Part shown: one piece after another, positions 44,299-55,945 of the stretch
Layout of the letters: the number at the start of each line of letters is the position of its first letter
Numbering within the stretch: position 1 is the first letter of the stretch
Origin: Aplectana chamaeleonis
Lineage: Eukaryota; Nematoda; Chromadorea; Rhabditida; Cosmocercidae
Direction: 5' to 3'
Assembly: GCA_029168955.1 (NCBI GenBank)
Contig: JAPDOI010001748.1
Location: 82,151-146,150, forward strand
Length of the DNA: 64,000 nucleotides
Translations under genes and position numbers: made by a program
The notes under the pieces: generated by a model
The model's input: the letters and a program-made list of their open reading frames with translations, nothing else
What the model was told of the DNA's origin: nothing
Database searches by the model: none

Positions 44299-44938
44299 TT
44301 AAAGGCAGCATACACGCTCGCAAATATGGTCAAGATATCAGCATAAATAGGCCCACACGGCCCCTACCATGTCGTCAACGACGTTTGAAGCGCTGAAAAC
44401 CATCCAGGATGACAGTATTTGACCATCCCTGTCACGCACGCCCGTATTTTCACACCCCTTCGAGTAACAGAATGAAAAGTTAAACTTGAGAAAACATGTG
44501 ATAATTGGGAGTAATAGCACTATCAAATGAGAGTGCACGAGAGAAACAGCTCGATTTACCTGGATATTACATGTTTGTGCACTGATGAAATCCTCCATTT
44601 TCAAAAGCCACCCAAAGTAGAGCGGCATTCTCGAAAAAGGATGAGAGTTTGAGGCTGTTTAGACAGGTAATATCCAGGTAAATCGAGCTGTTTCTCTCGT
44701 GCACTCCCATTTGATAGTGCTATCACTCCCAATTATCACATGTTTTCTCAAGTTTAACTTTTCATTCTGTTACTCGAAGGGGTGTGAAAATACGGGCGTG
44801 CGTGACAGAGATAGTCAAATACTGTCATCCTGGATGGTTTTCAGCGCTTCAAACGTCGTTGACGACATGATAGGGGCCGTGCGGGCCTATTTAAGTTGAT
44901 ATCTTGACCATGTTTGCGAGCGTGTATGCTGCCTTTAA
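44299..44938. mobile_element. TTAA family D palindrome, two 272-bp arms (640 bp)
   Basis: Arms 44299-44570 and 44667-44938 are equal in length and nearly perfectly complementary, around a 96-base loop. The ends are TTAA plus AGGCAGCATACACGCTCG and its complement. Differences are isolated substitutions (ATCCCTGTC against GACAGAGAT). Non-coding; the frames in the arms mirror each other. TTAA at both tips is the target duplication. Confidence 0.9.
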
Positions 44939-45008
44939 CCACCAACTTTACGCGAGTTAACAGCCAGGTTTATGCGAGCTTACCAATCTTTCTACTTGGT
45001 GAAAAAGT

Positions 45009-45785
45009 GATCAGGACGCGGTAGAAAGTGTGCAGGACCCGAGTGGGAGTGTGCAGGACATCATAGAAGGTGTACAGGACCCGAGTGGGCGTGCGCAGGA
45101 CCCCATTGGGAGTGTGCGGGATGTGTAAAGAACCCCACTAGGGGTATGCAGGTTCCCAAGGAGAGTGTGCAAGATGTGTGCAGTACCCCACTGGAGGGTG
45201 TGCAGGATGTGTGCTGGACCCCACTGGGGGTGTGCAGGACCCCAGTGAGAGTGTACAGGATGTGTGCAGGACCCCAGTGGGGGGTGTGCTGAATGCGTGC
45301 AGAATCCTACTGGGGGTGTGCAGGACCCCATTGGGAGTGTGCAGGATGTGTGCAGGACCCCACTGGGAATAAGCAGGAACCCATTGGGAGTGTGCAGGAT
45401 GTGTGCAGGACCCCACTGGGGGTGTGCAGGACCCCAGTGAGAGTGTGCAGGATGTGTGCAGGACCCCAGTGGGGGGTGTGCTGAATGTGTGCAGGATCCT
45501 ACTGGGGGTGTGCAGAACCCCATTGGGAGTGTGCACGATGTGTGCAGGACCCCACTGGGAATAAGCAGTACCCCATTGGAAGTGTGCAGGATGTGTGCAG
45601 GACCCCAGTGGTGGGTGTGCTGGATGTGTGCAGGATCCTACTGGGGATGTGCAGGACCCCATTAGGAGTGTGCAGGATGTGTGCAGGACCCCACTGGGGG
45701 TGTGCAGGACCCCAGTGAGAGTGTGCTGGATGTGTGCAAGACCCGAGTGGGCATGCGAAGGACGTTGTGAAAAGTGTGCAGGGGG
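45009..45785 (+). repeat. Minisatellite B, 21/33-bp units
   Basis: The core is GTGTGCAGGACCC plus CAGTGGGA (21 bases), often alternating with GTGTGCAGGAT to give a compound unit of about 32-33 bases. Both edges (45009-45100 and 45735-45785) are of the 42-base type (CAGGACGCGGTAGAAA, AAGGACGTTGTGAAAA), so the short-unit core seems to have expanded inside an older 42-base array. Open frames on both strands follow the period. Confidence 0.85.
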
Positions 45786-46403
45786 TCATGTGCATGTGTG
45801 CAGTACTTATAGTAGGAATGGCAGATGTGTGGGTGCTAAACTATTTGGGAGGGAGGGGGGTACTCGAGAAAATGAAATGATTCATCCATGAAAAGAAAAT
45901 CTGTGCCGATATAATATGCCCCATAACGTTGTCAGTCAGTGTTAACACTGGAACTTCATGTAAACACTTTGATTTCCGAAAGCGGTATCATTCATTCTTA
46001 CAAGCACGCTCTAACCGATCAGTGGATGAAGGAGTAGCGTAACAATTCTTAAACAAAACATGATAACGAATGCGTTATTGTATGCAGTCAAAGCAGCAAA
46101 ATGATAGAATCCGGCAGAAAATTAAAAGCGGAGGAGGACAATCTCACTCTCGCAATGCGAGAAACGTTAGTGACCAACATCATGCATTTTATTATAAAAA
46201 ATGAAATGATGTCTGTGTCTGAAAGACACATGCAATGATTGATATGCTTATATTTTTCGTGTATCGTCAAGTTTCGGATGGGGGCTACTATGATAGCTTT
46301 ATCATAAAAGCCGAGCGGCTGTTTTCGAGAAAACACAATGGTGAAATCGAAAAATTGAATAAACAGCCGCCCTGCTTCGAAGATAGCGTGATGATAATGC
46401 AAT
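45786..46403. other. Spacer between inverted minisatellites; no gene seen
   Basis: Unique-looking AT-rich sequence. A short inverted repeat GCGGCTGTT / AACAGCCGC lies at 46315-46323 and 46363-46371. Confidence 0.4.
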
Positions 46404-46722
46404 CCTGCACCCCCCAGTGGGGTTCTGCACACATCCTGCACACCTCTACTAGTGTCCTGCACACCCCCACTGGGGTCCTGCACACATCCTGCACACTCCC
46501 ACTGGGGTCCTGCACACATCCTGCACACCCCCAGTGGGGTCCTGCTCACCCCCAGTGGGGTCTTGCACGCATCCTGCACACCCCTACTAGGGTCCTGCAC
46601 ATCCTCAGTGGGGTCCTGCACACGTACTGCACACTTCTACTAGGGTCCTGAACACCCCCAGAGGGGTCCTGCACACATTCTGCACACTCCCAGTGGGGTC
46701 CTGCACACATCCTGCACCCTTT
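46404..46722 (-). repeat. Minisatellite C, inverted relative of B
   Basis: In reverse it has the same GTGTGCAGGAT and GTGTGCAGGACCCCA units as B. Its right edge (CTGCACCCTTTCACGACG) is the complement of the B right edge. B and C together form a large interrupted inverted repeat. Confidence 0.85.
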
Positions 46723-46820
46723 CACGACGACTTGCGTACTCTTCAGCAAGCGTAAGCTTAAGGAATACGCGTTGTCTTATGTAAGCTCGCGTTAAGTCCG
46801 CGCAAAACTGCAACATAACG

Positions 46821-47770
46821 GTGTGGGACCCAAGGTAGAGTGCGCCGGACGGCATAGAAAGTGTGTGGAATCCAAGGTAGAGGTCGCCGGACACCGTAGA
46901 AAGTGTGCGGGACCCAAGTGGGAGTGCGCAGGAAGCCGAAGAAAATGTGCGGGATCCAAGGTTGAGGTCGCCGGACACCGTAGAAAGTGTGCGGGACCCA
47001 AGTGGGAGTGCGCAGGACGCCGGAGAAAGTGTGCGGTCACCCAGAGAAAATTTCGCAGGACGTCGTAGAAAGTGTGAGGAACAATAGTGAAAATGCGCGG
47101 GACGCCGTAGAAGGTGTGCGGGCTCCCAATGGGAGTGCGCAGGACGCCGAAGAAAGTGCGCGGGACCCAAGTGTAAGTGCGTAGGACGCCGTAGAAAGTG
47201 TGCGGGACCCAAGTGGAAGTGCGCAGGACGCCGTAGAAAATGTGCGGGACCCAAGTGGGAGTGCGCAGGACGCCGAAGAAAGTGTGCGGGACCCAAGGCT
47301 GAGGTCGCCGGACACCGTAGAATGTGTGCGGGACCCAAGTGGGAGTGCGCAGCACGCCGAAGAAAGTGTGCGGGACCCAAGTGGAAGTGCGTAGGACGCC
47401 GTAGAAAGTGTGCGGGACCCGAGGTAGAGTGTGCCGGATGCCGTAGAAAGTGTGGGACCCAAGGTAGAGTGCGCCGGACGACGTGTAAAGTGTGTGGGAC
47501 CCAAATGCGAATGCGCTGGATGCCGTAGAAAGCGTGCGGGACTCAAGTGGAAATGCGCAGGACGCCGCAGGAAGTGTGTGGGACCCAAGTGCGGGTGCGC
47601 CGGACTTTGTAGAAGGTATGTGGGATCCAAGGTAGAGTGCGCCAGAAGCCATGGAAAGTGTGTGGGATCTAAGCTAGAGTGCGCCGGACGCCGTGCAAAG
47701 TGTGTAGGACCCAAGTGGGAGTGCGCCAGACGCCGTAGAGTGTATGCGGGACCGAAGTGGGTGAACGCAG
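46821..47770 (+). repeat. Minisatellite D, 42-bp unit (about 22 units)
   Basis: Units GTGTGCGGGACCC plus AAGTGGGA then GTGCGCAGGACGCC plus GTAGAAA, in the same orientation as A. A block of about 145 bases at 47015-47160, containing the unusual variants TTTCGCAGGACGTCGTAGAA and GAGGAACAATAGTGAAAA, is nearly identical to 43197-43340 in A. Frames of 246, 286 and 225 codons on the minus strand are period artefacts. Confidence 0.9.
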
Positions 47771-48170
47771 AACTCCAAAATCGTTTTGTACGTCTATAAG
47801 AGAGTGTATGCCATCCACTTCTTCACGTCCCCTCCCCCGTCTCACTCATTTCAACTGCTTAGCTGTTTATATGCACCAACCTTTCTAAATCGGGTTTATA
47901 TACAATGGAAATGTGAGTTAATCAAAATATGCATCCAGAGAACAAAAACATCATCATACTTCATTTGGCAATAAAGGTAGCAAGGTGTCGGTTGGTCATG
48001 GAGGCATTAACTAAATCTCAAACAGCGGTTATCTTTATCATGACAGAAATGAATATAAATGAACTACAACTTTTGGACCTCCTAAGACTAAAGAAGGGTC
48101 GGTGTGCAACTGCTGTAGAAAGGAGGTTAGCAGGGTTTGCAAGGTTTGAAATGCTTTGTAATTTCTGATT
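47771..48170. other. Single-copy-looking stretch; no gene recognised
   Basis: A plus-strand frame (47929-48168) ends MTEMNINELQLLDLLRLKKG plus about 22 residues before a stop. It is not recognised and has no clear splice or promoter context. Confidence 0.3.
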
Positions 48171-48179
48171 GCTCGAGTG

Positions 48180-50280
48180 TTGTCGTCGAAACGAGCTCAT
48201 GGGCCGGCGCAACCGGACTCCAGCGAAAGAGGCCGGCGATAGCCGGCTAGTGTGAGAACTTCTGTACGCCATCTCACATAGAATCAGCGAATTTCGATTC
48301 ATTCGCCGTAAACTAAAAGTGCCGGCGAAGCCGGTCATTCCGCATCTTCATCGAGGTGTGCCGTCCTAGTAGTCGGCCGTGTCCATTTTTCACGGTCTTC
48401 AGCCACAATTTGAACACATTCCATCCAGCTGTCACTATTCCATTTCCTGCGAAACGAAACATCGCGCCTGAACTGTCTTTCGATGCCGAGTGACTTCGAA
48501 TCCTCTTTAACCACATCCGTCCAGAACTTTCGCCTACGCCCAGGTGGCCGTTTCCAGACAGGATTTGGAAGCATTCTTAAAGCGTGTTGTACGACAAGAT
48601 CCGGCGTTCTTCTTAGTATATGCCCGAGAAGTTGAAGTCGACTTTCCATTGCTGCTTGAGATGGCGTTAGGAGATGCTGGCCCCTCCCTCGTGTCAAGCG
48701 TTGATGTACTGCGTCGATTTCCTTGTAAAGGTATTCGTTACGGCATACACGCGGCCAGAAATTTCCAAGCAAACGTCTAAAAAGCTTCCTCTCCGTGCAG
48801 TCCAACCTTTCCATCTGCGTCTTCGGTGCTGCCCACGTCTCCGATCCGTACATCATGATAGGGCGAATAGCGGATAGGTAGACGCGCAACTTGACTTCCT
48901 TCGCGATGATGGTAGACCACAAACACTTGGTTAGAGAATTAAATACAGACGTAGCTTTCGCACATCGTTGTCGAATATCCGCTGCATAACTACCATCGTT
49001 CTTCAGCAAACAGCCCAAATAACAGAAATCGTCCACCAGTTCGATACGTTGTCCGTCCACACAAACTCCCGTTGAAGGTCTCTGGGAGACCCACATCTGC
49101 TTGCATTTGTCGGGACGAAGACGAAGTCCATAGGCTGCGGCATACTTCGAAACGAGGCTCACAATCCTTTGCAGTTTTGCGTTGTTTTCAGCGAATAACA
49201 CGATGTCGTCGGCGTACTCCAGGCCGACAAGGGAGCGTCCTGATGGTGTTAGGATCACATCCGCAGGAAACTGTTCTGCAACTCTACGTTTTATGTCATC
49301 AACGGCGAAATTGAAAAGAAAAGTTCCTGCAACGGCTTCTTGCCTTACTCCTGTTTTCACCTCGAAAGCTGACGTAAATCCGACAGGTGTACGAACTGCT
49401 GCTGTTGTTCCTTTGTTCATGTCCTCGATGTACCAAACATACTTTTCCGGGACTCCATCTGCTCGCAGAGCATTGAGCAATCGATCACGATGAGGAGAGT
49501 CGAACGCGGCTTCATAGTCCAAAAAAGCAAGCTGTAATGGCTTCGAATACCGCTGCCACGATTCAATTACTCTTCTCACGACGAACACTTGGTCGATTGT
49601 CGATCTTCCAGGACGAAAACCGGCTTGCTCATCTCTGATCGTTCTTTCACGATGTTTGATAAGTCGCTCGAGAATGATACGTTCTAAAACCTTGTACATG
49701 ACACGAAGAAGAGAAATTCCTCTGTAGTTCTTAGGATCCGTGACGAATAGCTTCTTGTGAAGAGGTACGATGATCGCATGTCTCCACGAATCGGGCATCC
49801 TTCCGCTCATCCATATAGCACGGATGGTGTTGGTCATTTCACGAATCCCAGACGGAGGAAGAGCTCTCAGCATTTTAGCAGTGATGTTGTCATCTCCACC
49901 AGAGTTTCCAATCTTCATTTTCCGGACACAATCCAAAAGTTCAGACTCAGTCGGCGGTTCCTCACTGACATCGTAATGTGCTCTCTGAACATGCGGGAGC
50001 TCAGGTACTGATGGCGCTGAACGATTCTGTAGTTAACTGAAGTAATCCCTCCATATTGGCAGCGCCGCATCACCAACTGCAACTCCATTGGTAGTGTTCA
50101 AGACAGGAGAACATCTCTTCATCTTCCCGCTATACTGTCGCAACAACGTGTAGGCTTTCCTCGGATTCTTCTCCTCTCGAGCCTTCTCGAACTCCTTAGC
50201 TCTACACGTCCACTCTCGCTCGCGGTCACTTTGAAGCTGCCGACGCAACTTCCTCCTCAGACGCTTCACCTCCACAAAGT
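48180..50280 (-). mobile_element. RTE-type non-LTR retrotransposon, 5'-truncated
   Basis: Holds the reverse transcriptase frame described separately plus a 3' region at 48180-48334 with three short GC hairpins (GCCGGCGAAGCCGG, GCCGGCGATAGCCGGC and a GCCGGCGCAACCGG-like one). The apurinic endonuclease domain expected upstream is missing. At about 50285-50330 the sequence passes into a Penelope-type leader fragment. Confidence 0.8.
48335..50275 (-). pseudogene. RTE reverse transcriptase ORF with one stop, N-terminally truncated
   Basis: It would copy its own RNA into a nicked chromosomal target. From 50275 the frame reads KRLRRKLRRQLQSDRERE and a connector with ARKAY-like and YSGKMKRCSPVLNTTNGVAV words, meets one TAA at 50033-50035, then stays open to the TGA at 48335. 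In the last 533 codons (from 49936) the motifs are NYRGISLLRVMYKVLER (70-86), QAGFRPGRSTIDQ (104-116), motif A FLDYEAAFD (138-146), motif B GVRQEAVAGTFLF (196-208), motif C YADD (241-244), and FCYLGC further on. Motif B has E and T where G and P are usual (RQG.V.GP), which would probably impair the enzyme. The conserved C-terminal tail ends TAHLDEDAE. No endonuclease domain is present. The many plus-strand frames here are shadows. Confidence 0.9.
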
Positions 50281-50285
50281 TTTCT

Positions 50286-50570
50286 GCAGTTCGGAGAGCA
50301 CATACCTTGTTGTGAATAGATAATATAGATAGACTCCTACCGCCTGTACTAGAACGCTCACCTCGTTGGAAGCTTCGAAAACCACCCGGAAAAACCGTGA
50401 TGGTATATTGAGGGGGGCGGGGTTGCCGAAAATTTTCGACTCAAAATTAGTAGTTTTCACTCGTTTTTTTGCTTCCATCGGCGTGAGCGTTCTACTAGGA
50501 GCGTTCTACCATACGACCCAAGTAACCTAGTTATCTCAACAACTTTTTCGAGCGTATCTGCTGCCTTTGA
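50286..50570 (-). repeat. Penelope-type leader fragment
   Basis: In reverse it begins CAAAGGCAGCAGATACGCTC and continues GTTGTTGAGATAACTA, CTCCTAGTAGAACGCTCACG, ACTACTAATTT, GCAACCCCGCCC, GCTTCCAACGAGGT, TAGTACAGGCGGTA. This is colinear with 37513-37235 and 57549-57745. It stops at about 50331 where the RTE begins, so the RTE copy either inserted here or is joined by recombination. Confidence 0.6.
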
Positions 50571-51473
50571 CGGAGTGGCTTGCGAAATCCGATTACTCGT
50601 CTGTCACTTTTTTTGGATAGCTGATCTACGATTGGCAATTGTGTAGTTTGGCTCTTTATGTAGCAGCGTCGAAACGGGAATTCATAGTTAGGTTTGACCC
50701 AGTTTTGCGTGGTAGAAGTGATATTTTTCCTTTTTTTCTTATACAGCAAACACATTTTGAAAACTCAGAGATGATAATTTTCGTTGACTGCATAACGCTG
50801 GCTAGAATTAGCTACCATAATTGTTTCGTCCCAAGGCTCACTAATTTCAGACGGTTTGATTTCAATAGCTGCATACAATACCGCTCGTGGGGTTCGGTCA
50901 GGTACGGGTTTTCGCGTCTTTTGCGGTATTTTCCGCTTAAATAATTCCAGTCTAATCATTTGTTGGAATCTCGAAAAAGTTGAAAGTCTGTTGAGAAAGG
51001 AGTGAGAAACAAGAAAAATCTAGCATGATCAGCTGACGAGGGGCGCGCGCGGAAGCTCGTACGAAAGCGATGCACCCCCACGACGCAAGTCCGCAATGGC
51101 ACACACTAAATCAGGCTCGGAACCAGAGGATAAACTGTACCATCTGGAAATCACATTCCGGACTTTTTTCGTGTAAAACTAAATTATATTGTTGGATAGC
51201 CCTGCCCACCTGAATCCTAATTTCCCATACTTATGGAGCTGACCGATGCTCAAATAAAGTTCCAAAAAAGGTCTGCTAAAGACGCGTAGAAGCTTTGGTC
51301 CCAGTGAATACAACGACATTACGCCACCGCAGGCTTTTGCAATTGATGGGATTTCGAAATAGACCATGAGCAGAGGTGGCGAGAAAGCCAGCGACTGCGA
51401 AACGCCGGAGTATAACTTGATCCTTTACCTCGCGCCTTGTGATCAAAACGCACGAGCCGTAGTGTAGTACACA
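50571..51473. other. No gene seen
   Basis: No gene recognised. A GC-rich piece at 51040-51135 loosely resembles the 32700-32840 sequence. Confidence 0.35.
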
Positions 51474-51860
51474 CTCTCAGTGTTCACGATGAATATCACA
51501 CTCCAGTTAAACCCAAAAACGGGGTGGTCGGGTCGTGAGGTAACTAATAGGGTGGAAACAGCGAAGAAAAACGTTCAGAATAAGTTAAAATAATGATTTC
51601 TAACGTTCAGGGCATTAACGAGCAACGGGTTCTGCTTGCTTCCGCGGCAGAGTTGCATCGAAAACGTGCGCGGCGCCACAAGCTCGTCCGAATGGGGGGA
51701 TCGGGATAAGCAGGCGTACTGAGATAACTTTCAAAGCCGTTTTCATAGATTTCTGCCTAGTTTTTGCTGCTTTCTTCGAATCTATCCCCTCCAGCATCTG
51801 CCAGCTTAGTGTTTCACTGTGAAATCCCGAGAACAAGATTTATCGTGGACACTGCCTCCA
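51474..51860. mobile_element. Degenerate TTAA-type element
   Basis: The left end CTCAGTGTTCACGATGAATA and the right end ATCGTGGACACTGCCTCCA are decayed versions of the AGGCAGTGTTCACGAT terminus. The TTAA is lost on both sides. The interior is not clearly family A or B. Confidence 0.45.
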
Positions 51861-54800
51861 GCAACGAAGCTCTAAGAAAAAAAAATTCGTTATCTAATTT
51901 TGACGTGCGCTTCACATACGCAGATGGTAAAGTATGAATGAAGTTTGTGTAGTCTTTGCACTAGTTTCCTTAAAAAAAAACGTTGACTTTCGCTTGTAGG
52001 CGAAAACGGTGGTGCGGTTGCGGCCAACTCAGAGCGTTGAATAATTCAACGTTCAGTATGCACTAAACTTGTTCCAAATGCAACTTGTTTCGAATATCCG
52101 ACATTACAACTATAGTCGGATACCACACTTTTTCGTATATTCGACTTTTCAGATAAACAAGCGAGTTTTTCTCCGACTAAAATAGTCGGATACTCCTCCG
52201 ACTATTCGATTCGGAATGAGTATAGTATGCACCCTCCTAAAATTTCCCGGGACAGTGCGCATCCCTGTCTCTGGGATATTTACAGAGAAATCCTTGAGGA
52301 CAGCCTAGGCAAACGAGTTATGATTTCCGAAATGTTAAATATTGTTAGGATTGGCAATTTACAACTTTCTTAGTTCCGACTTTTTGCTAGACTCATTCCT
52401 TGCCTTCAGTGTTGAGTCCAGAAAAAGGAAGAGGATCTGTTCACGAGAGATATTTAGAAGGAGTTTGGGAATTCCCGTTTCAGCTCAAAGTTATATAGCA
52501 GGAGGAACCCAATTAGCGTTTAACAAAATACCAACATCAAGTCAGTGGTGATGTCAACATTCTCTAGATTCAAAGAGAACATTTTCGGAAAATCGGATTT
52601 CGGGCTGATCCAAAAAATCTTTATCCGGTGAATCGGATGACGATTTCATTTGGCTTTTTATGGTGATCTGTACTCGAGATTTTGAGCAACTTAAAGGCAG
52701 TTTTCACGAAGGAAAAGCTGCCTTTTTTGGGCAAACACGTAAGCTATGTGCCACTTAATAAGAGTAAGAACTGAAGTGCGATGAAAAACGACCAGGAAGT
52801 GGGTGAAAATCTAGCGCACCAGCCAACCCAGTGGATGATCCCGCCCACCTTTTATAACAGTTATCCTGCGTCCGTTTCAACAGAGAAACAGGCCTCGAAT
52901 TTTCGAATATCCCTTATAGCGAAATTTTCTAACATCCCAGCATGTGCATTGGCCCACCTTATTTTTGAAGAGTTTTCGGTACATTTAACAGAAAACAAAG
53001 TCACAGGCAGCCTTTTTTCCAAAAAAGTAAGCCGGGTGGGTCACCGCGCCGCGCGGTTGGAACGGATCGTTAGTTTTCCTAGTTCGACGACTTTATTATA
53101 TTGTTTGGAACTCTTCTTCCAGCATACAGTCCAACCGGTTACAAAATATGAAAAGAAAAGCTAAAAAGTCGTCGGTGATACAAAAAAAAATACACTTGTG
53201 ATATACTTCAATCCTGCGATCCGTTCGCTCACCCAGCTTACTTTTCCCAAGATAGGCTATACCCAACAATTTCGAGGCGGAGCAAACCATTTTGGACGTC
53301 AGGTTTGACGCTTTGTCCGCAGTCTCCCGAAACACGCACGGGTACAAATGAATTTTCCAGAGATTTCTTTGAGCATTTTTTTCTTCGGTATTCGAGTGTT
53401 CTGTGGATACTTTTCTCTATTACCCTCAACTCGGTGGACTTATCCACTCAGAGAAATCGAAGATCAGAATATGTTTTTTTTATCGGAAACACTGCTTTCG
53501 AGTTCTCTCCTTGAGTAGTCTATAACTCGCGGTCGAATGTCCTTGTCGGGTGAGGAGTAACTGTCGGTCCCTAGAAGAGTGTGTCGACATTTTTCCATCA
53601 CATTACTCTGTTGTCAACTTCCAAAGCTATGAAATGTTAATCTGGCTGATATGCACTACCGCTGTGGCGCGTCGCAGCACGCACGCGTCATGGAACACAG
53701 GAAACTTCACCCCGACATAAAGGGTACAACTTGCATTCTATACGAAAATCATCAAACAAAATCTTTTTTTTTAGTTCAAATCACAGCACATCGATTTCCG
53801 AACAAAACTGAAAGAAAAACTAAGGGACCCTCGAAAACTTCCCATATTCCCCATTCAACGCATTGGTTGGTGTATGAGTTAGTTCCAGCGGTTATTTCAA
53901 TTTCAAAAATGATTATGAATTTTTCATTTATCGTTTCAGGTTATTCGAAGGAAGAGTTTGCTTCGTAGAGAGCATGACAACTTTTTATATCAAATTACTT
54001 GCTTATCAATTTACAAATCGTCAAAACAGAGTATCAAGTTGGCAAAAAAACGAATTCCTCATCTTCCGGCTGTTGAAAAGCGTTCTCCTTCAAAGATCGA
54101 GAGTAGACATCAGATCGAGAAAAAAAAGATTATTATATACTCCAAAAGTTTTCACCGCGAATCCCAAGCTCCTGCAGTTGCGCGGTATTCGTGAGACAGA
54201 CTCGGAACACCAGCGGACCACATTTGGGCGATGGCGTCAAGGAGGCGGGCGACCACGCGCGAGTAAAGGGAAAATCAGGAAGGGAATCGATTGAGCAGGA
54301 CTGTGGGGAATCTTTTTCAAGATTTCTGGAAGCGGAAACGGAATAAAAATGGTCAAAAGACGCTGGAAACGGAAACAGAAGAGACTAAAAAATCCAGGGA
54401 CGGTAGTAATCCATGCGAAACTAAAAGTTATGTGTGGCGAGCTTGTGCTCGAAATTTACAGAATGAACAGATTGAAACCGGGACCATACACGCATCATCA
54501 TGCGAGGTACTGAGTTTCCTTGCAAAACTTCGGAAATCTAAGGAGCTGAACCCGAAGCGCTAGAACGATAGCGGCGCGCTAGAACGAAAATTTTTTACTC
54601 AAGGTGTTTATGTCCAGCGGAATGGAAAACGCGTTTCGTACATGGTCAAATGTATAACACATGTAAGAAAATATTTCAAGTGTACCTCTTTCAAGTGAAT
54701 TCCGTCCACCTACTGCACAGCAATGCTAAGACCTCAATAACGTGAAACTCCTGCGTATTCATTTTTCTCACCATTCTTCGATGAATTGTATTATACTTTT

Positions 54801-55129
54801 TGATTTTATTATGAATATTATTGCTGTCAATTCTTGCCACAATTTTTCATCTTTCGAGTCTTTCGTAAAACATACTCTAGCCATTTTTATTGCCTATTAG
54901 ACCCATAGGCAATTGAGATTTTCTGATTTCGTTTGTAACTTAGTCCCTTCGTCTGAACGATCCGAAGAGCGAAAGTTATGCCTTTTGTTGGTTCGAACGA
55001 AAAAAGTTTTTTTTTTCGCTTATATGGGAAATTTCTTGAATGTGCTTCTTCATCCTTCTTTGATTTTTGAGAAATTGTTTCCTAAAATTTAAAACTGAAT
55101 CCTGGTCCGCAGTTGCGGACAACTACTAT
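51861..55129. other. No gene recognised over about 3.3 kb
   Basis: Minor structures: TAGTCGGATAC and TCCGACTATT words at 52110-52215; a hAT-like CCGGGACAGTGCGCATCCCT relic at about 52248-52268; and a TTAA plus AGGCAGTTTTCACGA end at 52691-52709 with a possible mate GAAACACTGCTTTC at about 53488-53501. The frames of 70-127 codons have no family signature. Confidence 0.35.
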
Positions 55130-55340
55130 TGCAGCACCCAGCTCCAAGGTACTCAGAAGTTTCGAATCAAGTTGCTTGCGAGATATCCGGGCAAAATCAA
55201 GTCACTTGGTGTTTATCTGGGTTTTTTAGGTTACTTGCGAGGTTGGGACTCGCTGGTAACTTACATTGGCATAACCATGATACTTGTGACTTTTGAATCT
55301 CGCAAGTAACTTACATTGGCCCGTCAATCCTCGCAAGTGG
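55130..55340. repeat. CGCAAGTAACTTACATTGG repeats
   Basis: CTCGCAAGTAACTTACATTG and its variants in both orientations occur at least four times (about 55222, 55255, 55305, 55330). The same word, GTCGCAAGTAACTTACAT, occurs in the 40494-41203 insertion, so this is probably a related element fragment. Confidence 0.5.
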
Positions 55341-55945
55341 ATGGTCAGGTCGTAACTTGCTTAACACGTGTACAGCCGGTATATAAGGCGCCTCACCTCA
55401 CTCGAGTCCTCATCAGGGCTGGGCACACGTCCCGGCATGACGATTCTGAATATGCACCCCCCTTAGCTCGGCAATTTTTAGGCACCCCCTTATGGGAAAT
55501 CGAAATCGGCTGTTTTCCGAATAGTTGGACAGCCATGATCTTGACTTCCTGATTTTGATAAACAAGAATTTGAAGAAAAAAACACTGAATAGAGAATATT
55601 TCGAAAATGGCGACAAAAAGGGTAGTGTAATTTCTGAACTTCAAAACAACCCCATGAGGAAAATTTGTTAGTAAGACGGTAAGTTATTACAAAAGATAAA
55701 ACATTTTTCAATACAAAACAATTGAAGAATCACCAACAACAGAACTACTACTATTGTGGTAATTAATGCTTCCTGTCGAATGTTTTCATAAACCTATGAA
55801 GGATTAGTTAATCTGTGTTTGATTGTTCTGATGTGGAAATCAGAACTATTTTGTGTTGTGGAACAATGTTAGGATTCGTGTGATTCGTAGGGAGTAGAAA
55901 ACCCGAGTTTTACCCTCCTAGAATGCCGCGATCCCTCAAAAAATC

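Noticed and set aside
45011..45665. Frames of 170 and 174 codons rich in GSCTHPAH repeats
   Set aside because: By-products of the 21/33-base units of minisatellite B.
46640..47714. Overlapping minus-strand frames of 246, 286 and 225 codons
   Set aside because: All lie on minisatellite D in different phases with the same periodic peptide; repeat artefact.
43195..47770. CRISPR array
   Set aside because: Units are contiguous tandem repeats without unique spacers, in a eukaryotic context.
48544..49493. Plus-strand frames of 67-103 codons
   Set aside because: They are antisense shadows of the RTE reverse transcriptase frame.
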